From assembly GCF_042920265.1 (NCBI RefSeq), contig NZ_JBDQZI010000002.1, forward strand, positions 186,001 to 250,000: a DNA stretch of 64,000 nucleotides, in the 5' to 3' direction. Made by a program: the position numbers and the translations under genes. Under the pieces are notes generated by a model that saw nothing but the letters and a program-made list of their open reading frames with translations, ran no database searches and was not told the origin of the DNA. Every line of letters starts with the position of its first letter. Positions within the stretch are counted from its first letter, which is position 1. The DNA is from Lysinibacillus_B sp042920265. GTDB taxonomy: Bacteria > Bacillota > Bacilli > Bacillales_A > Planococcaceae. This document shows positions 42,161-51,908 of this stretch, in pieces.

Positions 42161-42952
42161 TTACACCTGTACTTTACTTTGAAACTTCGACAATAACTGT
42201 TCCGTAAAATACACCCCTGGATCTTCTATGACAGTAGCCGCTACATCGTACCCTTTTTCCTTAAACAGTTCACCATGTGCTGGGGTAAACGCTAGATCCG
42301 TTAGCTCTAGCATTCCTAAGTCCATAATGGAGTCGCCTGCAGCGTAATGCATTGTATATGGGATTTGCTCTAACACATATTGCACGGCTCGTTCCTTCGT
42401 CAAACATTTCGGTAACACATACAGCTTACGTCCATTTATATAACTACTCCACCCGACGCTTTCCATACGAGTTCGCAAGTCGTTCAGACAATCCCACTCT
42501 ATTTTTTCTTTTACAAGCATTAACACATAAAAGAGTTGATCTGCATCCGCTATTTGCTGAAACATCGGATGTTGCCAATCGGTTGCAAATACGTGTGTCA
42601 TTTCATAAAAAGGCATGCTTTCTGCTAATAATTGTTGCATGATAGCATCCCACTGTGTGTCTCGTTGTCCATCCTTCAATACAATACCGCCATTTGCTAC
42701 AATGGCATATGGTGGTTTATAGACATGTTGAAATAACTCAATGCGCTCATATTGATGTGCAGCACGTGTCGTAACAGGAATGACGAAGGCGTCACCCGAT
42801 AATTGACGTAAAGCTTGCTCAGTTTTATGTGAAATAAACGATAATGCTTCGCCGTCTACATATTCCACACAAATTAATTCACTTAGAGGACGATTGACGG
42901 TGCGTTTTGAGAAAATAAATGTCCGATCTAAATCGGTCGTTAAAATACGCAT
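42161..42952 (-). CDS. Ter-associated HAD-family hydrolase
   Basis: 263 residues, sucrose-phosphatase-like HAD phosphatase. Motif I DLDRTFIF, motif II region in VIPVTTRAAHQYER, motif III Lys in LTKERAV and motif IV AAGDSIMDLGML. The start overlaps the upstream stop by one base (TAATG), with GGAGATG as ribosome site, so it is coupled to the PRTase gene. In Ter systems such HAD enzymes are predicted to dephosphorylate a ribosyl-linked metabolite. Confidence 0.85.
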   Translation of the reverse strand: MRILTTDLDRTFIFSKRTVNRPLSELICVEYVDGEALSFISHKTEQALRQLSGDAFVIPVTTRAAHQYERIELFQHVYKPPYAIVANGGIVLKDGQRDTQWDAIMQQLLAESMPFYEMTHVFATDWQHPMFQQIADADQLFYVLMLVKEKIEWDCLNDLRTRMESVGWSSYINGRKLYVLPKCLTKERAVQYVLEQIPYTMHYAAGDSIMDLGMLELTDLAFTPAHGELFKEKGYDVAATVIEDPGVYFTEQLLSKFQSKVQV

Positions 42953-45360
42953 TATTTCATCTCCTTTATCAAACCACAGCATGCATAACTCATATCGGGA
43001 TACGGCTCAACGGGCACACCCCGTTCTTGTGCGAGTAAATAAATATGCGCTAAATGCTGTTCAAACGCTGGGTTCACTAGGATTTTCCACGGTACCCGCC
43101 TCAATAATACCCGCGTCGTTTCGCCAATACCGGGTTTAATATGGTTGATATTTTTTATAGTAAAGCGCTGCTGAATTGCCTCTACAGATTGCATACCTTG
43201 CCAATTCGGTGGCTGTATCGGCACTTGTAATTCCTCTTTAATGGCCTTTTCGACCATATCAAACTGCGCTACAACCGTATCAATATAGTGCACCGATACG
43301 TCCGCTTGTGCGAGTTCACCGTAATATTTCGCCCCATGAAAATCGCCCTCTTGTAAGTACCGCTTATTTAATACGGTACGACTGACAAGCCCTGAAACCG
43401 TTGAATTTAAACAAGCAGAAGGAATGAAGAAATCTTCACGTGTGCCATAAATAGGAGCACAATAGGCTGGATCCGCTAAAACGGCTAATGTGGCATCAAT
43501 CGTCTTGTTATACGTCTCATTAAACATTTGACAAGCAGCTGTTAATTCTTGTGTAATCGCTCCTTTACCTGTCCAACCATCAATAAATTGGATGTGACTT
43601 TGCGGGTGTTGATTAACAATGTAAAGTAGCGCTGTTTCATCAATCCCTCGTTCGCGAATAATCGAGATTGAGTAATGAGGCACAGAAATACGATACTTAT
43701 ATGCATAATAACGTTTGAGTAAAATACCAATCGGTGTACCAGCACGTGCTAAGCTAACAAGAACTAACTGTTCAAGTGGTTTCTTTTCAAGAATTTTTTC
43801 TGCTACTACGCCGACAGCCGTTGCAATGGCTGGAGCATATTGCGCTAATGTTTGATAAAACAGCGCCATATACTGTTCATTTGGTTGCACTTCTACAGGT
43901 AACATTTCAGCGTAATTAGTCCCTTGTTGAATACGACGTTCTCGTTCTGCTGTACTGTGCTCCATCTCAATATGACTTAGATCGCGCAGTAAAAACGTAA
44001 TATCCTCTTCGCTGTAGCTTGATGGCATATTCGGTGGCGGTATATGTTCTGTTAACTTAACGACTGTTATTCTTTCTACGCCAACCGTACTTAAACATGC
44101 CAGTAATTCGTTTAACCCTTTTTCACTCGCTAACCGTTCTAGAATAATCACCACTTCTTGGTATCGCCCGTTCGGAATGTTATATAAATAATTTTTTACC
44201 CCCGCATTTTCCGGACTTTCAAAGTGAAATTTATTATAGATCAGCGTATCCGGATGCGCATAAATGGGGCTACGCGTCGTCGATTGGAAGTAGACGTCTT
44301 CTCCAAGTGCAGCAGCAATCTGCATCGGGACATACATACACTCCCCTGTACCAATAACTAAAAGTGGGCCAGGCTGCCGCACGGATTTTAGCTGCTTACT
44401 AAATACCTGTAATTCTTGCTGCACTAGTTCCTCTTCTTGTTTCGTTATGCTAAACCGCCCTGTGCCGATATAATAGGGCGCTGTACAGATGTTCCCGTTT
44501 TCACTAATGGAATGATACGGGCGAACAGATGGGAGGTTTGCATCTATATGCTCAATCCTCACTTTTTGAGACTGTCGCTGAGATGGCGGCTCGGGATCTA
44601 CTATCGCGCCTTCAACAGCCATTTCTCCCGTCATGAGTGACACAACATCAATTTTTACCCCTAGACGTTGCGCCTGCTCTACATAAGCGGCACGTTGCTC
44701 GTCATTGCGCCAGTCCAAAATTGAAACGACTGTAAATTGCTGCAAGTGTGGATACGTCTGTTTTAATTGTTCAATGATGTTTACATTTGTTTTCCCTGTA
44801 GAAATTTCATCATCTACTAAAATAATATTTTTATGTGCTAACAATAGTTGCTCATTTTCTGTATACATCCGGTGACTTGTCGCATGAGAATGTTCTTCTT
44901 CAAATCGAATAATTGGCTCCATTCTACAAATTTCTTCTCGTGTCGTATGAATATAAGCCGCTTGTTCATCGCATGCATAAAAAAACGCATGCCCTAATGC
45001 GGTTGCTGTTTCCGCAAAGCCGATAATCAACTGTTTTTCAGGTAGAATAATAGGCTGTTCTCCGATTTGTGCTACAATCTCTAATCCTGTACATGTTTTA
45101 ATCGCTTGTACGACCTGTTCTGTTAGCGGATGCTTTTGTTGCCATAGGACATCCGCCACACGCATTGCGAGTAGAGCACCTGTTAGAAGAGGGATTTGTG
45201 GTGGCACCGCTATATGTTTCCCTAATACTTTACTAACAAATAAAAAAGGACGTTTTTTATTAATACGTGCAGCCACATCAAATAGATCGGCACGGTCGAA
45301 TTGATATGGATTTTCTTGAATGGATGTTTTCACATAAAGCTTATCCAAAACGGCATACAT
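42952..45360 (-). CDS. fused PRTase-TRSP-StiP protein of the Ter system
   Basis: 802 residues from the ATG at 45360 (GGGAGAGGG upstream). N-terminal part (about 1-260): phosphoribosyltransferase with PRPP loop ILVDDEISTGKTN near residue 180. Middle (about 280-420): TRSP domain (TAPYYIGTGRFS ... LLVIGTGECMYVP). C-terminal part (about 450-790): a second PRTase-like domain of the StiP/PF11202 type (VSLARAGTPIG, then SACLNSTVSGLVSRT). These are usually described as separate adjacent genes in Ter operons; here they are one polypeptide. Likely builds a nucleotide-like metabolite together with the aldolase and HAD enzyme. Chemistry unproven. Confidence 0.82.
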   Translation of the reverse strand: MYAVLDKLYVKTSIQENPYQFDRADLFDVAARINKKRPFLFVSKVLGKHIAVPPQIPLLTGALLAMRVADVLWQQKHPLTEQVVQAIKTCTGLEIVAQIGEQPIILPEKQLIIGFAETATALGHAFFYACDEQAAYIHTTREEICRMEPIIRFEEEHSHATSHRMYTENEQLLLAHKNIILVDDEISTGKTNVNIIEQLKQTYPHLQQFTVVSILDWRNDEQRAAYVEQAQRLGVKIDVVSLMTGEMAVEGAIVDPEPPSQRQSQKVRIEHIDANLPSVRPYHSISENGNICTAPYYIGTGRFSITKQEEELVQQELQVFSKQLKSVRQPGPLLVIGTGECMYVPMQIAAALGEDVYFQSTTRSPIYAHPDTLIYNKFHFESPENAGVKNYLYNIPNGRYQEVVIILERLASEKGLNELLACLSTVGVERITVVKLTEHIPPPNMPSSYSEEDITFLLRDLSHIEMEHSTAERERRIQQGTNYAEMLPVEVQPNEQYMALFYQTLAQYAPAIATAVGVVAEKILEKKPLEQLVLVSLARAGTPIGILLKRYYAYKYRISVPHYSISIIRERGIDETALLYIVNQHPQSHIQFIDGWTGKGAITQELTAACQMFNETYNKTIDATLAVLADPAYCAPIYGTREDFFIPSACLNSTVSGLVSRTVLNKRYLQEGDFHGAKYYGELAQADVSVHYIDTVVAQFDMVEKAIKEELQVPIQPPNWQGMQSVEAIQQRFTIKNINHIKPGIGETTRVLLRRVPWKILVNPAFEQHLAHIYLLAQERGVPVEPYPDMSYACCGLIKEMK

Positions 45361-45374
45361 CTTTACCCTCTCCC

Positions 45375-46502
45375 TTACAGTAAATCGTTGAACTGACATT
45401 GCGGATGAAATACACCATATACTTCGGCTCGAAGCAGTACTTTTCGCGCCCACTCATAATGCGGCTTCATTTCATTCATTTTGTTAGCATACTCACTTTT
45501 CTGCACACCGACTGTCCCACGCTCGTGTTCCATAATGGAGAGCGCATCTAAATATTCTTCATGCGTCACGACATGGAGCGCATTGACAATATTAGTATGG
45601 GTCGGATGAATCACCGTTTTCCCAATCAGCCCATTTAACCGATCGAGCTGTACTTCCTTGATGAGCCCTTCTGTAGCTGATACGGTCTGTTTTGTCACCA
45701 CACTGCCCGTCTGTCCATTGTGTTCCATCGTTGCATCAAAGTATTCCCATACGCTACCCGACATGACAAACGGGTAATCACTACGACCAAACACATTAAA
45801 AATATCAGCCAAACAATCTCGAACCACAACAATGTCATACAAGCTTGTCTGCTGTGTCCGACGAATCCCGTAAAGCCCTGAAAAATCGGTCGTACCAATC
45901 CGAATATTTAAAATGGCATCGTAATGATGCAGCAATTTCTGCCGAATCATTAACAAATTATGCGCCCGCTGTTCCTTATATAAAATATCGCCTGTCTCTA
46001 AAATCGGCATCCCATAAAGGGTATAGCCTTTTTTTCGCTGTGCTTGTAATACCGTTAAATAATCGTCCGCGTTATCCAATGAAAACTTCGGAAAGACATA
46101 GCCTGTTAACAGATGTTGTAAAGCACCAAGCATCGTGGTCAATTGTGCTAATTGCGCGGGATGACGTACACGGATAAATAATAATGGGAGCTCTTCCTGC
46201 TTCATTTCCCCATACTGTAGCGCAATCGCAAGTACCTCTAGGGTCTCATACACATTTTGTAGTGCGCTTGCCACTTGTAAATCCCCTACTGCATCTTCTA
46301 AATCCACTACAACAGACGTGACGTTCAGAAACTTTTTGCTCATTAAATCTTGTGCTATCTGTGGTTTTGTCGCAGGCATATAAAGCGTCGCACCTAAGCA
46401 ATAGGCCAGCTGCTCCTTACTGCTATCTTTTGAAAAGACAGTCGGTCGCTTAAAAAAAATCGTTGCTAATGCTTCGTCACGTAGATTCATAAAAAAACGC
46501 AT
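45375..46502 (-). CDS. CitE-like HpcH/HpaI aldolase of the Ter system
   Basis: 375 residues, TIM-barrel C-C lyase. Metal/acid motif VVDLEDAVG, strand YGMPILETGD and NIRIGTTDFSGLYG are those of Ter-associated CitE-like enzymes. Start ATG at 46502 with GGAGG 4-8 nt upstream (the earlier in-frame ATG contains that site). First gene after the terminator that follows terD; 14 bp before the PRTase gene. Confidence 0.85.
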   Translation of the reverse strand: MRFFMNLRDEALATIFFKRPTVFSKDSSKEQLAYCLGATLYMPATKPQIAQDLMSKKFLNVTSVVVDLEDAVGDLQVASALQNVYETLEVLAIALQYGEMKQEELPLLFIRVRHPAQLAQLTTMLGALQHLLTGYVFPKFSLDNADDYLTVLQAQRKKGYTLYGMPILETGDILYKEQRAHNLLMIRQKLLHHYDAILNIRIGTTDFSGLYGIRRTQQTSLYDIVVVRDCLADIFNVFGRSDYPFVMSGSVWEYFDATMEHNGQTGSVVTKQTVSATEGLIKEVQLDRLNGLIGKTVIHPTHTNIVNALHVVTHEEYLDALSIMEHERGTVGVQKSEYANKMNEMKPHYEWARKVLLRAEVYGVFHPQCQFNDLL

Positions 46503-46524
46503 AAAACCCTCCATTGAAAAGAAA

Positions 46525-46550
46525 AAGCTGCTCCTCTTGTGGAACAGCTT
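46525..46550 (-). terminator. terminator or attenuator between terD and the aldolase gene
   Basis: AAGCTGTTCC ... GGAGCAGCTT followed on the minus strand by TTTTTCTTTTC. It separates the terD genes from the biosynthetic genes, which would need readthrough or an own promoter. Confidence 0.75.
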
Positions 46551-46654
46551 CCCCCCTCTTAATCAATTAAAATGGTGATGATTAAAAAAAACATCGCTCA
46601 AGCAAGATGATTGCCTTATCTTTGCAAAACGCTTACCGATTCATCAAAAATCGG

Positions 46655-47233
46655 TTATACCGATAAGCCATATGTTCGCACTAATGCCGCTAACCCACCT
46701 TGATAGCCTGAGCCAACCGCATTAAATTTCCAGTCTTGATTATGACGATATAGTTCACAAAACACTACGGCTGTCTCAATGGAGAAATCTTCCCCTAAAT
46801 CAAAGCGCAGTACTTCATTATTCGTATCTTCGTTAATTAAGCGCACGAACGCATTAGAAACTTGCCCAAAGTTTTGACGACGCGCTTCTGCCTCATGAAT
46901 CGTCACAGTAATCGCAATACGATCGACAGAAGCTGGCACTTTGGATAAATCCACTTTCAGTTGCTCGTCGTCCCCATCGCCCTCACCTGTCCGATTATCG
47001 CCTGTATGGATAACAGAGCCGTCCGCGCTTTGTAAGTTATTATAAAAAATGAAGTCTAACTCATTACGGCATTTACCGTCAGCGCCTAAAATAAAAGCAC
47101 ATGCATCTAAATCAAAGTCCTGACCACCATCGAAGTTCTTCACATCCCAGCCTAAACCAATGATAATTCGCTGTAGGGAAGGGTCACTTTTTGTTAAATC
47201 AATCCGTTGACCTTTGCTTAACTGAATTGCCAT
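46655..47233 (-). CDS. terD: TerD-family stress protein, paralogue 1
   Basis: 192 residues, calcium-binding TerD fold. Conserved N-terminus LSKGQRIDLTK, IIIGLGWD, FDLDACAF, then HTGDNRTGEGDGDDE, which carries the acidic calcium site, and the C-terminal WKFNAVGSGYQGGL. Last of three tandem paralogues (13-bp gap). TerD-family proteins are induced by envelope or oxidative stress and confer tellurite or phage resistance in some hosts. Confidence 0.93.
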   Translation of the reverse strand: MAIQLSKGQRIDLTKSDPSLQRIIIGLGWDVKNFDGGQDFDLDACAFILGADGKCRNELDFIFYNNLQSADGSVIHTGDNRTGEGDGDDEQLKVDLSKVPASVDRIAITVTIHEAEARRQNFGQVSNAFVRLINEDTNNEVLRFDLGEDFSIETAVVFCELYRHNQDWKFNAVGSGYQGGLAALVRTYGLSV

Positions 47234-47245
47234 AAAACCTCTCCT

Positions 47246-47827
47246 TTATCCAACTTGTAGACCGAAATCTTTACATAAAGCAGCTAGGCCCCCTTGATAA
47301 CCAGAGCCAATCGCAGAGAATTTCCACTCGCCGTTATGACGATATAATTCCCCTACTACAAGTGCTGTTTCAATGGAGAAATCTTCCCCTAAGTCATAAC
47401 GAATTAATTCCTCACCCGTCGCATCATTCACAATGCGAATAAATGCATTGGATACCATACCGAAGTTTTGGTTACGGCTTTCTGCATCATGGATCGTTAC
47501 AGTAAATGTGATTTTTTGTACAGTAGCTGGTACATCTGTTAATGTCACATATACGACTTCATCATCCCCGTCACCTTGACCTGTTAAGTTGTCACCTGAA
47601 TGGACAACAGAACCCGCACCACCTGTTGTATTATTATAGAAAACGAAATCACTCGGGTCCTTTACTTTCCCCGTTTCATCTAATAAGAAAATCGATGAAT
47701 CTAAGTCAAAATCGTTCCCTCCGTCGTATTTATTTGTATCCCAACCTAAACCAATCATCACTTTTTTAATACCAGGGTTTGTTTTTGTTAAATCAACCTT
47801 TTGACCTTTTGCTAATGAAACAACCAT
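47246..47827 (-). CDS. terD: TerD-family stress protein, paralogue 2
   Basis: 193 residues, same fold as its neighbour: LAKGQKVDLTK, MIGLGWD, FDLDSSIFLLD, HSGDNLTGQGDGDDE and WKFSAIGSGYQGGL. Start ATG at 47827 with GGGGGAAA upstream (a TTG two codons earlier is less likely). Ends 12 bp before paralogue 1. Confidence 0.93.
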   Translation of the reverse strand: MVVSLAKGQKVDLTKTNPGIKKVMIGLGWDTNKYDGGNDFDLDSSIFLLDETGKVKDPSDFVFYNNTTGGAGSVVHSGDNLTGQGDGDDEVVYVTLTDVPATVQKITFTVTIHDAESRNQNFGMVSNAFIRIVNDATGEELIRYDLGEDFSIETALVVGELYRHNGEWKFSAIGSGYQGGLAALCKDFGLQVG

Positions 47828-47848
47828 TTTCAATTTCCCCCTTTAGTT

Positions 47849-48466
47849 TTATGTAAAGCGTGCACAAACATCGCCTAATTTTAAATCTTGCGTCCCTGTA
47901 CCAATGGCCCCAAACTTCCATTCCCCATTGTGACGATAAATTTCGCCAGTAATGAGGGCCGTTTGATTTTGATAATCTTCTGATAAATTGTAACGAATTA
48001 ATTCGCTATTATTTGATGGATCGATAACACGAATATACGCATTGCGAATCATGCCGAAGTGTTGTTTACGACCTTGTGCATCATAAATGTTAACGACAAA
48101 CACGAGTTTATTAAACTGCGCTGGTACAGCATTTAAGCTCACAATGATGGATTCATCATCCCCATCGCCTTGACCTGTTAAATTATCACCTGAATGGACA
48201 ACAGAGCTACATACACTCGTTGTTCGACCAAAATAGATGACATTCTCTTGGCTCACTAGTTTGTCATTTTGTAACATCAGAACGGATGCATCACAATCAA
48301 TATTCGGTTGTGAACTTCCACCGCCGCCAAATAGACCGCCTAAAAAGCCACCGCCACTACTACGTTGTTCAACAGGGTCCCAGCCAAGGCCGATAATTAC
48401 TTTATTTAACCCTGCATTTCCTTTTGTTAAATCGACGCGCTGTCCCTTTTGGAGATTGACTACCAA
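47849..48466 (-). CDS. TerD-family protein with glycine-rich insertion, paralogue 3
   Basis: 205 residues, TTG start with AAAAGGAGTG upstream. Matches TerD at both ends (LQKGQRVDLTKG, HSGDNLTGQGDGDDE) but carries a Gly/Ser-rich loop of about 20 residues (GGGFLGGLFGGGG) after IIGLGWDP, followed by IDCDAS instead of FDLDA; this is the YceC-like branch. First of the three TerD genes, 84 bp after yceG. Confidence 0.9.
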   Translation of the reverse strand: MVVNLQKGQRVDLTKGNAGLNKVIIGLGWDPVEQRSSGGGFLGGLFGGGGSSQPNIDCDASVLMLQNDKLVSQENVIYFGRTTSVCSSVVHSGDNLTGQGDGDDESIIVSLNAVPAQFNKLVFVVNIYDAQGRKQHFGMIRNAYIRVIDPSNNSELIRYNLSEDYQNQTALITGEIYRHNGEWKFGAIGTGTQDLKLGDVCARFT

Positions 48467-48550
48467 TCAAACACACTCCTTTTCTATTTGAATTATCTAA
48501 CAATTTAAATATTAACATCTCAAAAAATTTTTTCCAATTAATGCGCCCAC

Positions 48551-50185
48551 TTAAAAATCTCTTCGCTTAATACGATTGAAAATATTTTTTAACGACATGC
48601 GCTTATTTTTCGTTGATTGTGTTGTTTCGACAAGTACCTCATCTAGCGTTAGATGAAATTCAATTTTTTCAAGACGGTGTGTCATGACAATTGGCTCTGC
48701 TAAAAACAATTCAATATTATTGCCGCCACCTGGAGAGAAAATGAACACATCAAATCCTAAAAATGCGAGAAACACTAAAAACAATGCATCGCTACGTTGC
48801 ATCTTGGCATCTTCTTCTATAAAAAGAATATACTTTGGATTTTCATAGCTATAATCGAACTGACGATACAGCTTTAGTATTTCAGTTGGGATTTTAAAAA
48901 GCTGCCCCATGATGAATCCTTTATAATCGACATCTGTTTCATGTGGTAGACGTTGAATGATTTGCATGTCTATTAAACGGATTAATGTTTTCGCGATATT
49001 TCGCTGATTAGGGATGGGTAAATCTTTATACGGCCAGTTCACCATGTGAATCATTTTTTCGGCATCTAGTTCACCATTTGTACTCGCATCTTGCACATAA
49101 AACTGCATATTAGCTCGCTGTGGTTCAATGAGTGGAAACGTATGCTCCACATATGATAGCGTGTTCGCTTTTAACCGTTTTAGTTGATTTGCATATTCCC
49201 GCATATCCGCTGACACACCATCGATTTTTCCGAAAAGAACGGGTAAATATACATATTGTTCATCTGCATCGAACCCTTCGCGATGTTCAAGCTTTGCCTC
49301 ACTTAAAATGAACATTTCATCGTACGTTGTATTTAACAAAATAGCCCGCGTTTCATGCTCCATGTATTTCCACGGATAATTAATCTTCGATGATTCATAG
49401 AAGTTTTGTTTTATATTCTCATACGTTCGTGCCGTGACTGTTTGTACTTGTAATGGTTTTTCATATGGAAACTCAAATAAGTCGCATGTTGCAGCAAGCT
49501 TTGTGACCGGTATACCGTGTAGCCCATACTTGGCCATTGGGTTTTCCCCAGTAGGCTCAAAGATAACAATGTCGCAACCGAATAAGTACAAGAAATAAAT
49601 AAAGTACGCTTCACTTTCTGTCATCGGGCCGTACCATAAAATTTTCGGCATCTGCACTTCATAAGGTGCCTCCGCTAACCAAAGCGGAAAGTAATGCTTA
49701 GACCACTTCACAAAATCTAACACAATCCGCTGTAAGTTCGGATGTGCGAAATGAGGATACTTATGATCGATTAACTCTAACCATGCTTTAAAAGCTTGCA
49801 TCATTGTTTCTTTATAATCTGTCTGCATTAACGGCAGTAATTGTCTTGCGACAAAGAACGCCAACATCCGGTTCAGCGATAACGGTGTTTGCTTATGTAT
49901 TTGCAAAATATTAATAATTTCTGTTCTTGTTTGCGCATCTATTGTTTTTGGCAACCCGTCAAATAGTCGTGTCCAGCCAATCGGCAATGCTTGTAAGTTA
50001 TATAAATATTCCTTCATCGTATGTTCATCATCAAAAACACCGAGCATTGTTTGGGCGATACGCGTATATCGAATACTTTCCCCTCTTTTTTCATACAGAG
50101 GTCTTGCTTGTAGCGGCTGCGTAATGACGCTTTCCCATTGTTGTTCTAACGCATCGGTCAAATCTAGTGGTTGCAATACAATCAC
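48551..50185 (-). CDS. yceG: YceG-family protein of the Ter system
   Basis: 544 residues, large soluble YceG-type protein found in Bacillus next to yceCDE(terD); function unknown, predicted to act with TerD/TelA proteins. Two Rossmann-like repeats with similar strands: KILWYGPMTESEAYFIYFLYLFG (in part) and KYILFIEEDAKMQRSDALFL. Start GTG at 50185 with AAGGGGTGG; a TTG eight codons upstream is open. A CGTATAAT element at 50222-50229 (minus) could be a -10, of ECF-like type, but no matching -35 is evident. terC and telA homologues are not in the window. Confidence 0.82.
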   Translation of the reverse strand: MIVLQPLDLTDALEQQWESVITQPLQARPLYEKRGESIRYTRIAQTMLGVFDDEHTMKEYLYNLQALPIGWTRLFDGLPKTIDAQTRTEIINILQIHKQTPLSLNRMLAFFVARQLLPLMQTDYKETMMQAFKAWLELIDHKYPHFAHPNLQRIVLDFVKWSKHYFPLWLAEAPYEVQMPKILWYGPMTESEAYFIYFLYLFGCDIVIFEPTGENPMAKYGLHGIPVTKLAATCDLFEFPYEKPLQVQTVTARTYENIKQNFYESSKINYPWKYMEHETRAILLNTTYDEMFILSEAKLEHREGFDADEQYVYLPVLFGKIDGVSADMREYANQLKRLKANTLSYVEHTFPLIEPQRANMQFYVQDASTNGELDAEKMIHMVNWPYKDLPIPNQRNIAKTLIRLIDMQIIQRLPHETDVDYKGFIMGQLFKIPTEILKLYRQFDYSYENPKYILFIEEDAKMQRSDALFLVFLAFLGFDVFIFSPGGGNNIELFLAEPIVMTHRLEKIEFHLTLDEVLVETTQSTKNKRMSLKNIFNRIKRRDF

Positions 50186-50429
50186 TATGCCCACCCCTTC
50201 ATTTAACAAATAGTTCCTTAAATTATACGTTATTTCACATCTTAAGAATATGAATTACTCTTTTTTAAAATAGCGCATCATTTTGCCTTTACCCCTTGTC
50301 ACGAAAGAGATAACGCTTTCATTGTGACATTTTCTTTAATTTTTAGAATAAATGAAATATTAATAACATTTCGTCTGTATTTTATGATAGAATTAGTCAA
50401 TGTTTTTCAATAACGGAGGTTACATATCA

Positions 50430-51695
50430 ATGGAAGAAGTTGCTCAACCAAAAACCGTGGCCGTCGAGAACGTATTAATTGCACATCATTTTTTAAAAGA
50501 TGTCGTCGTTCATACGCCACTTCAAAAAAATGATTATTTATCGGAAAAGTACGGTGCAACAATTTATTTCAAACGAGAAGACTTGCAACACGTACGCTCA
50601 TTTAAGCTACGTGGCGCTTACTATAAAATTAAAAAGATTGAAGCAGAGGCACGTGAAAAAGGCGTTGTTTGTGCCAGTGCAGGCAATCATGCACAAGGTG
50701 TAGCTTATGCATGTGCTCACTTAAAAATTCAAGCAAAAATTTTCATGCCAAAAACGACACCGAAACAAAAAATCGGACAAGTGCGCATGTTTGGCCGTGA
50801 ATTCGTGGAAATCATTTTATCAGGTGATACATTTGATGATTCAGCTACAAGTGCACTTGAATATTGTGAAGAACACGATATGATTTTCATTCACCCATTT
50901 GACGATATGGATGTCATGGCGGGGCAAGGTTCCGTAGCGGTAGAAGTGATGAACGATATCGAAGAGCCAATCGATTTCATTTTCGGTAGTGTTGGCGGTG
51001 GCGGTTTAATGTCTGGTGTATCCGCCTATGTAAAAAATCTATCCCCTCATACAAAAGTCATTGGGGTAGAACCTGCTGGCGCTGGTAGTATGAAAGCGGC
51101 TATGGAACAAGGTGGCCCTGTGACACTGGATTGGATTGATAAATTCGTCGATGGTGCTGCTGTGCAATGTGTCGGCCAAGAAACATACCAAGTATGTCAG
51201 CGTTATTTAGATGATATGGTGCTTGTACCAGAAGGAAAAGTATGTACAACAATTTTAGATTTATATAATAAACATGCGATTATTGCAGAGCCTGCTGGGG
51301 CATTACCTGTCGCTGCACTGGATTTCTATGCAGAGCAAATTCGTGGAAAATCGGTCGTTGTCATTATTTCAGGCGGGAATAACGATATAGGTCGTATGCA
51401 AGAAATTAAAGAAAAATCGTTATTATATGAAGGGTTACTGTACTACTTTATCGTCAACTTCCCACAACGTGCGGGAGCGCTTCGCCAATTCTTAACGGAA
51501 GTACTTGGCCCAACGGATGATATTACGCATTTCGAGTACACGAAAAAGAACAATAAAGAAAGCGGTCCTGCATTAGTAGGCATCGAAGTACTCGACCGCG
51601 CAGATTACCCTGAGCTACTTCAACGTATGAAAGCAAACGGATTTGAATATAAAGAAGTGAACAAAGACAGTACACTATTTGGTTTATTAGTGTAA
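50430..51695 (+). CDS. ilvA: threonine dehydratase (threonine ammonia-lyase)
   Basis: 421 residues, PLP fold type II. Deaminates threonine to 2-oxobutyrate for isoleucine synthesis. The PLP lysine is in SFKLRGAYYKI; the glycine loop is SVGGGGLMSG; the C-terminal about 80 residues form one ACT-like regulatory domain (YFIVNFPQRAGALRQFL). Start ATG at 50430 with GGAGGT; no attenuator or T-box evident upstream. Terminator follows. Confidence 0.93.
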   Translation: MEEVAQPKTVAVENVLIAHHFLKDVVVHTPLQKNDYLSEKYGATIYFKREDLQHVRSFKLRGAYYKIKKIEAEAREKGVVCASAGNHAQGVAYACAHLKIQAKIFMPKTTPKQKIGQVRMFGREFVEIILSGDTFDDSATSALEYCEEHDMIFIHPFDDMDVMAGQGSVAVEVMNDIEEPIDFIFGSVGGGGLMSGVSAYVKNLSPHTKVIGVEPAGAGSMKAAMEQGGPVTLDWIDKFVDGAAVQCVGQETYQVCQRYLDDMVLVPEGKVCTTILDLYNKHAIIAEPAGALPVAALDFYAEQIRGKSVVVIISGGNNDIGRMQEIKEKSLLYEGLLYYFIVNFPQRAGALRQFLTEVLGPTDDITHFEYTKKNNKESGPALVGIEVLDRADYPELLQRMKANGFEYKEVNKDSTLFGLLV

Positions 51696-51703
51696 GCATT
51701 ACG

Positions 51704-51738
51704 TAAAAACCCGCGCATTTGAGCAATGCGCGGGTTTT
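51704..51738 (+). terminator. terminator of ilvA
   Basis: AAAAACCCGCGCA ... TGCGCGGGTTTTT. Confidence 0.9.
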
Positions 51739-51908
51739 TATCAGCGATTTTTCTTGAATTATCAGCGGTTTCTGCGATATATCGGCGCATTCACTTCACT
51801 TATCGGCCATTTGTCAAAAATATGAGCGCTTCGATAACGGCTTCCTTCCAAGGATTGCTTTACTATTTGAGAAAATAACCGCATATTCTATTGGTAAGGA
51901 CTCTCCGA

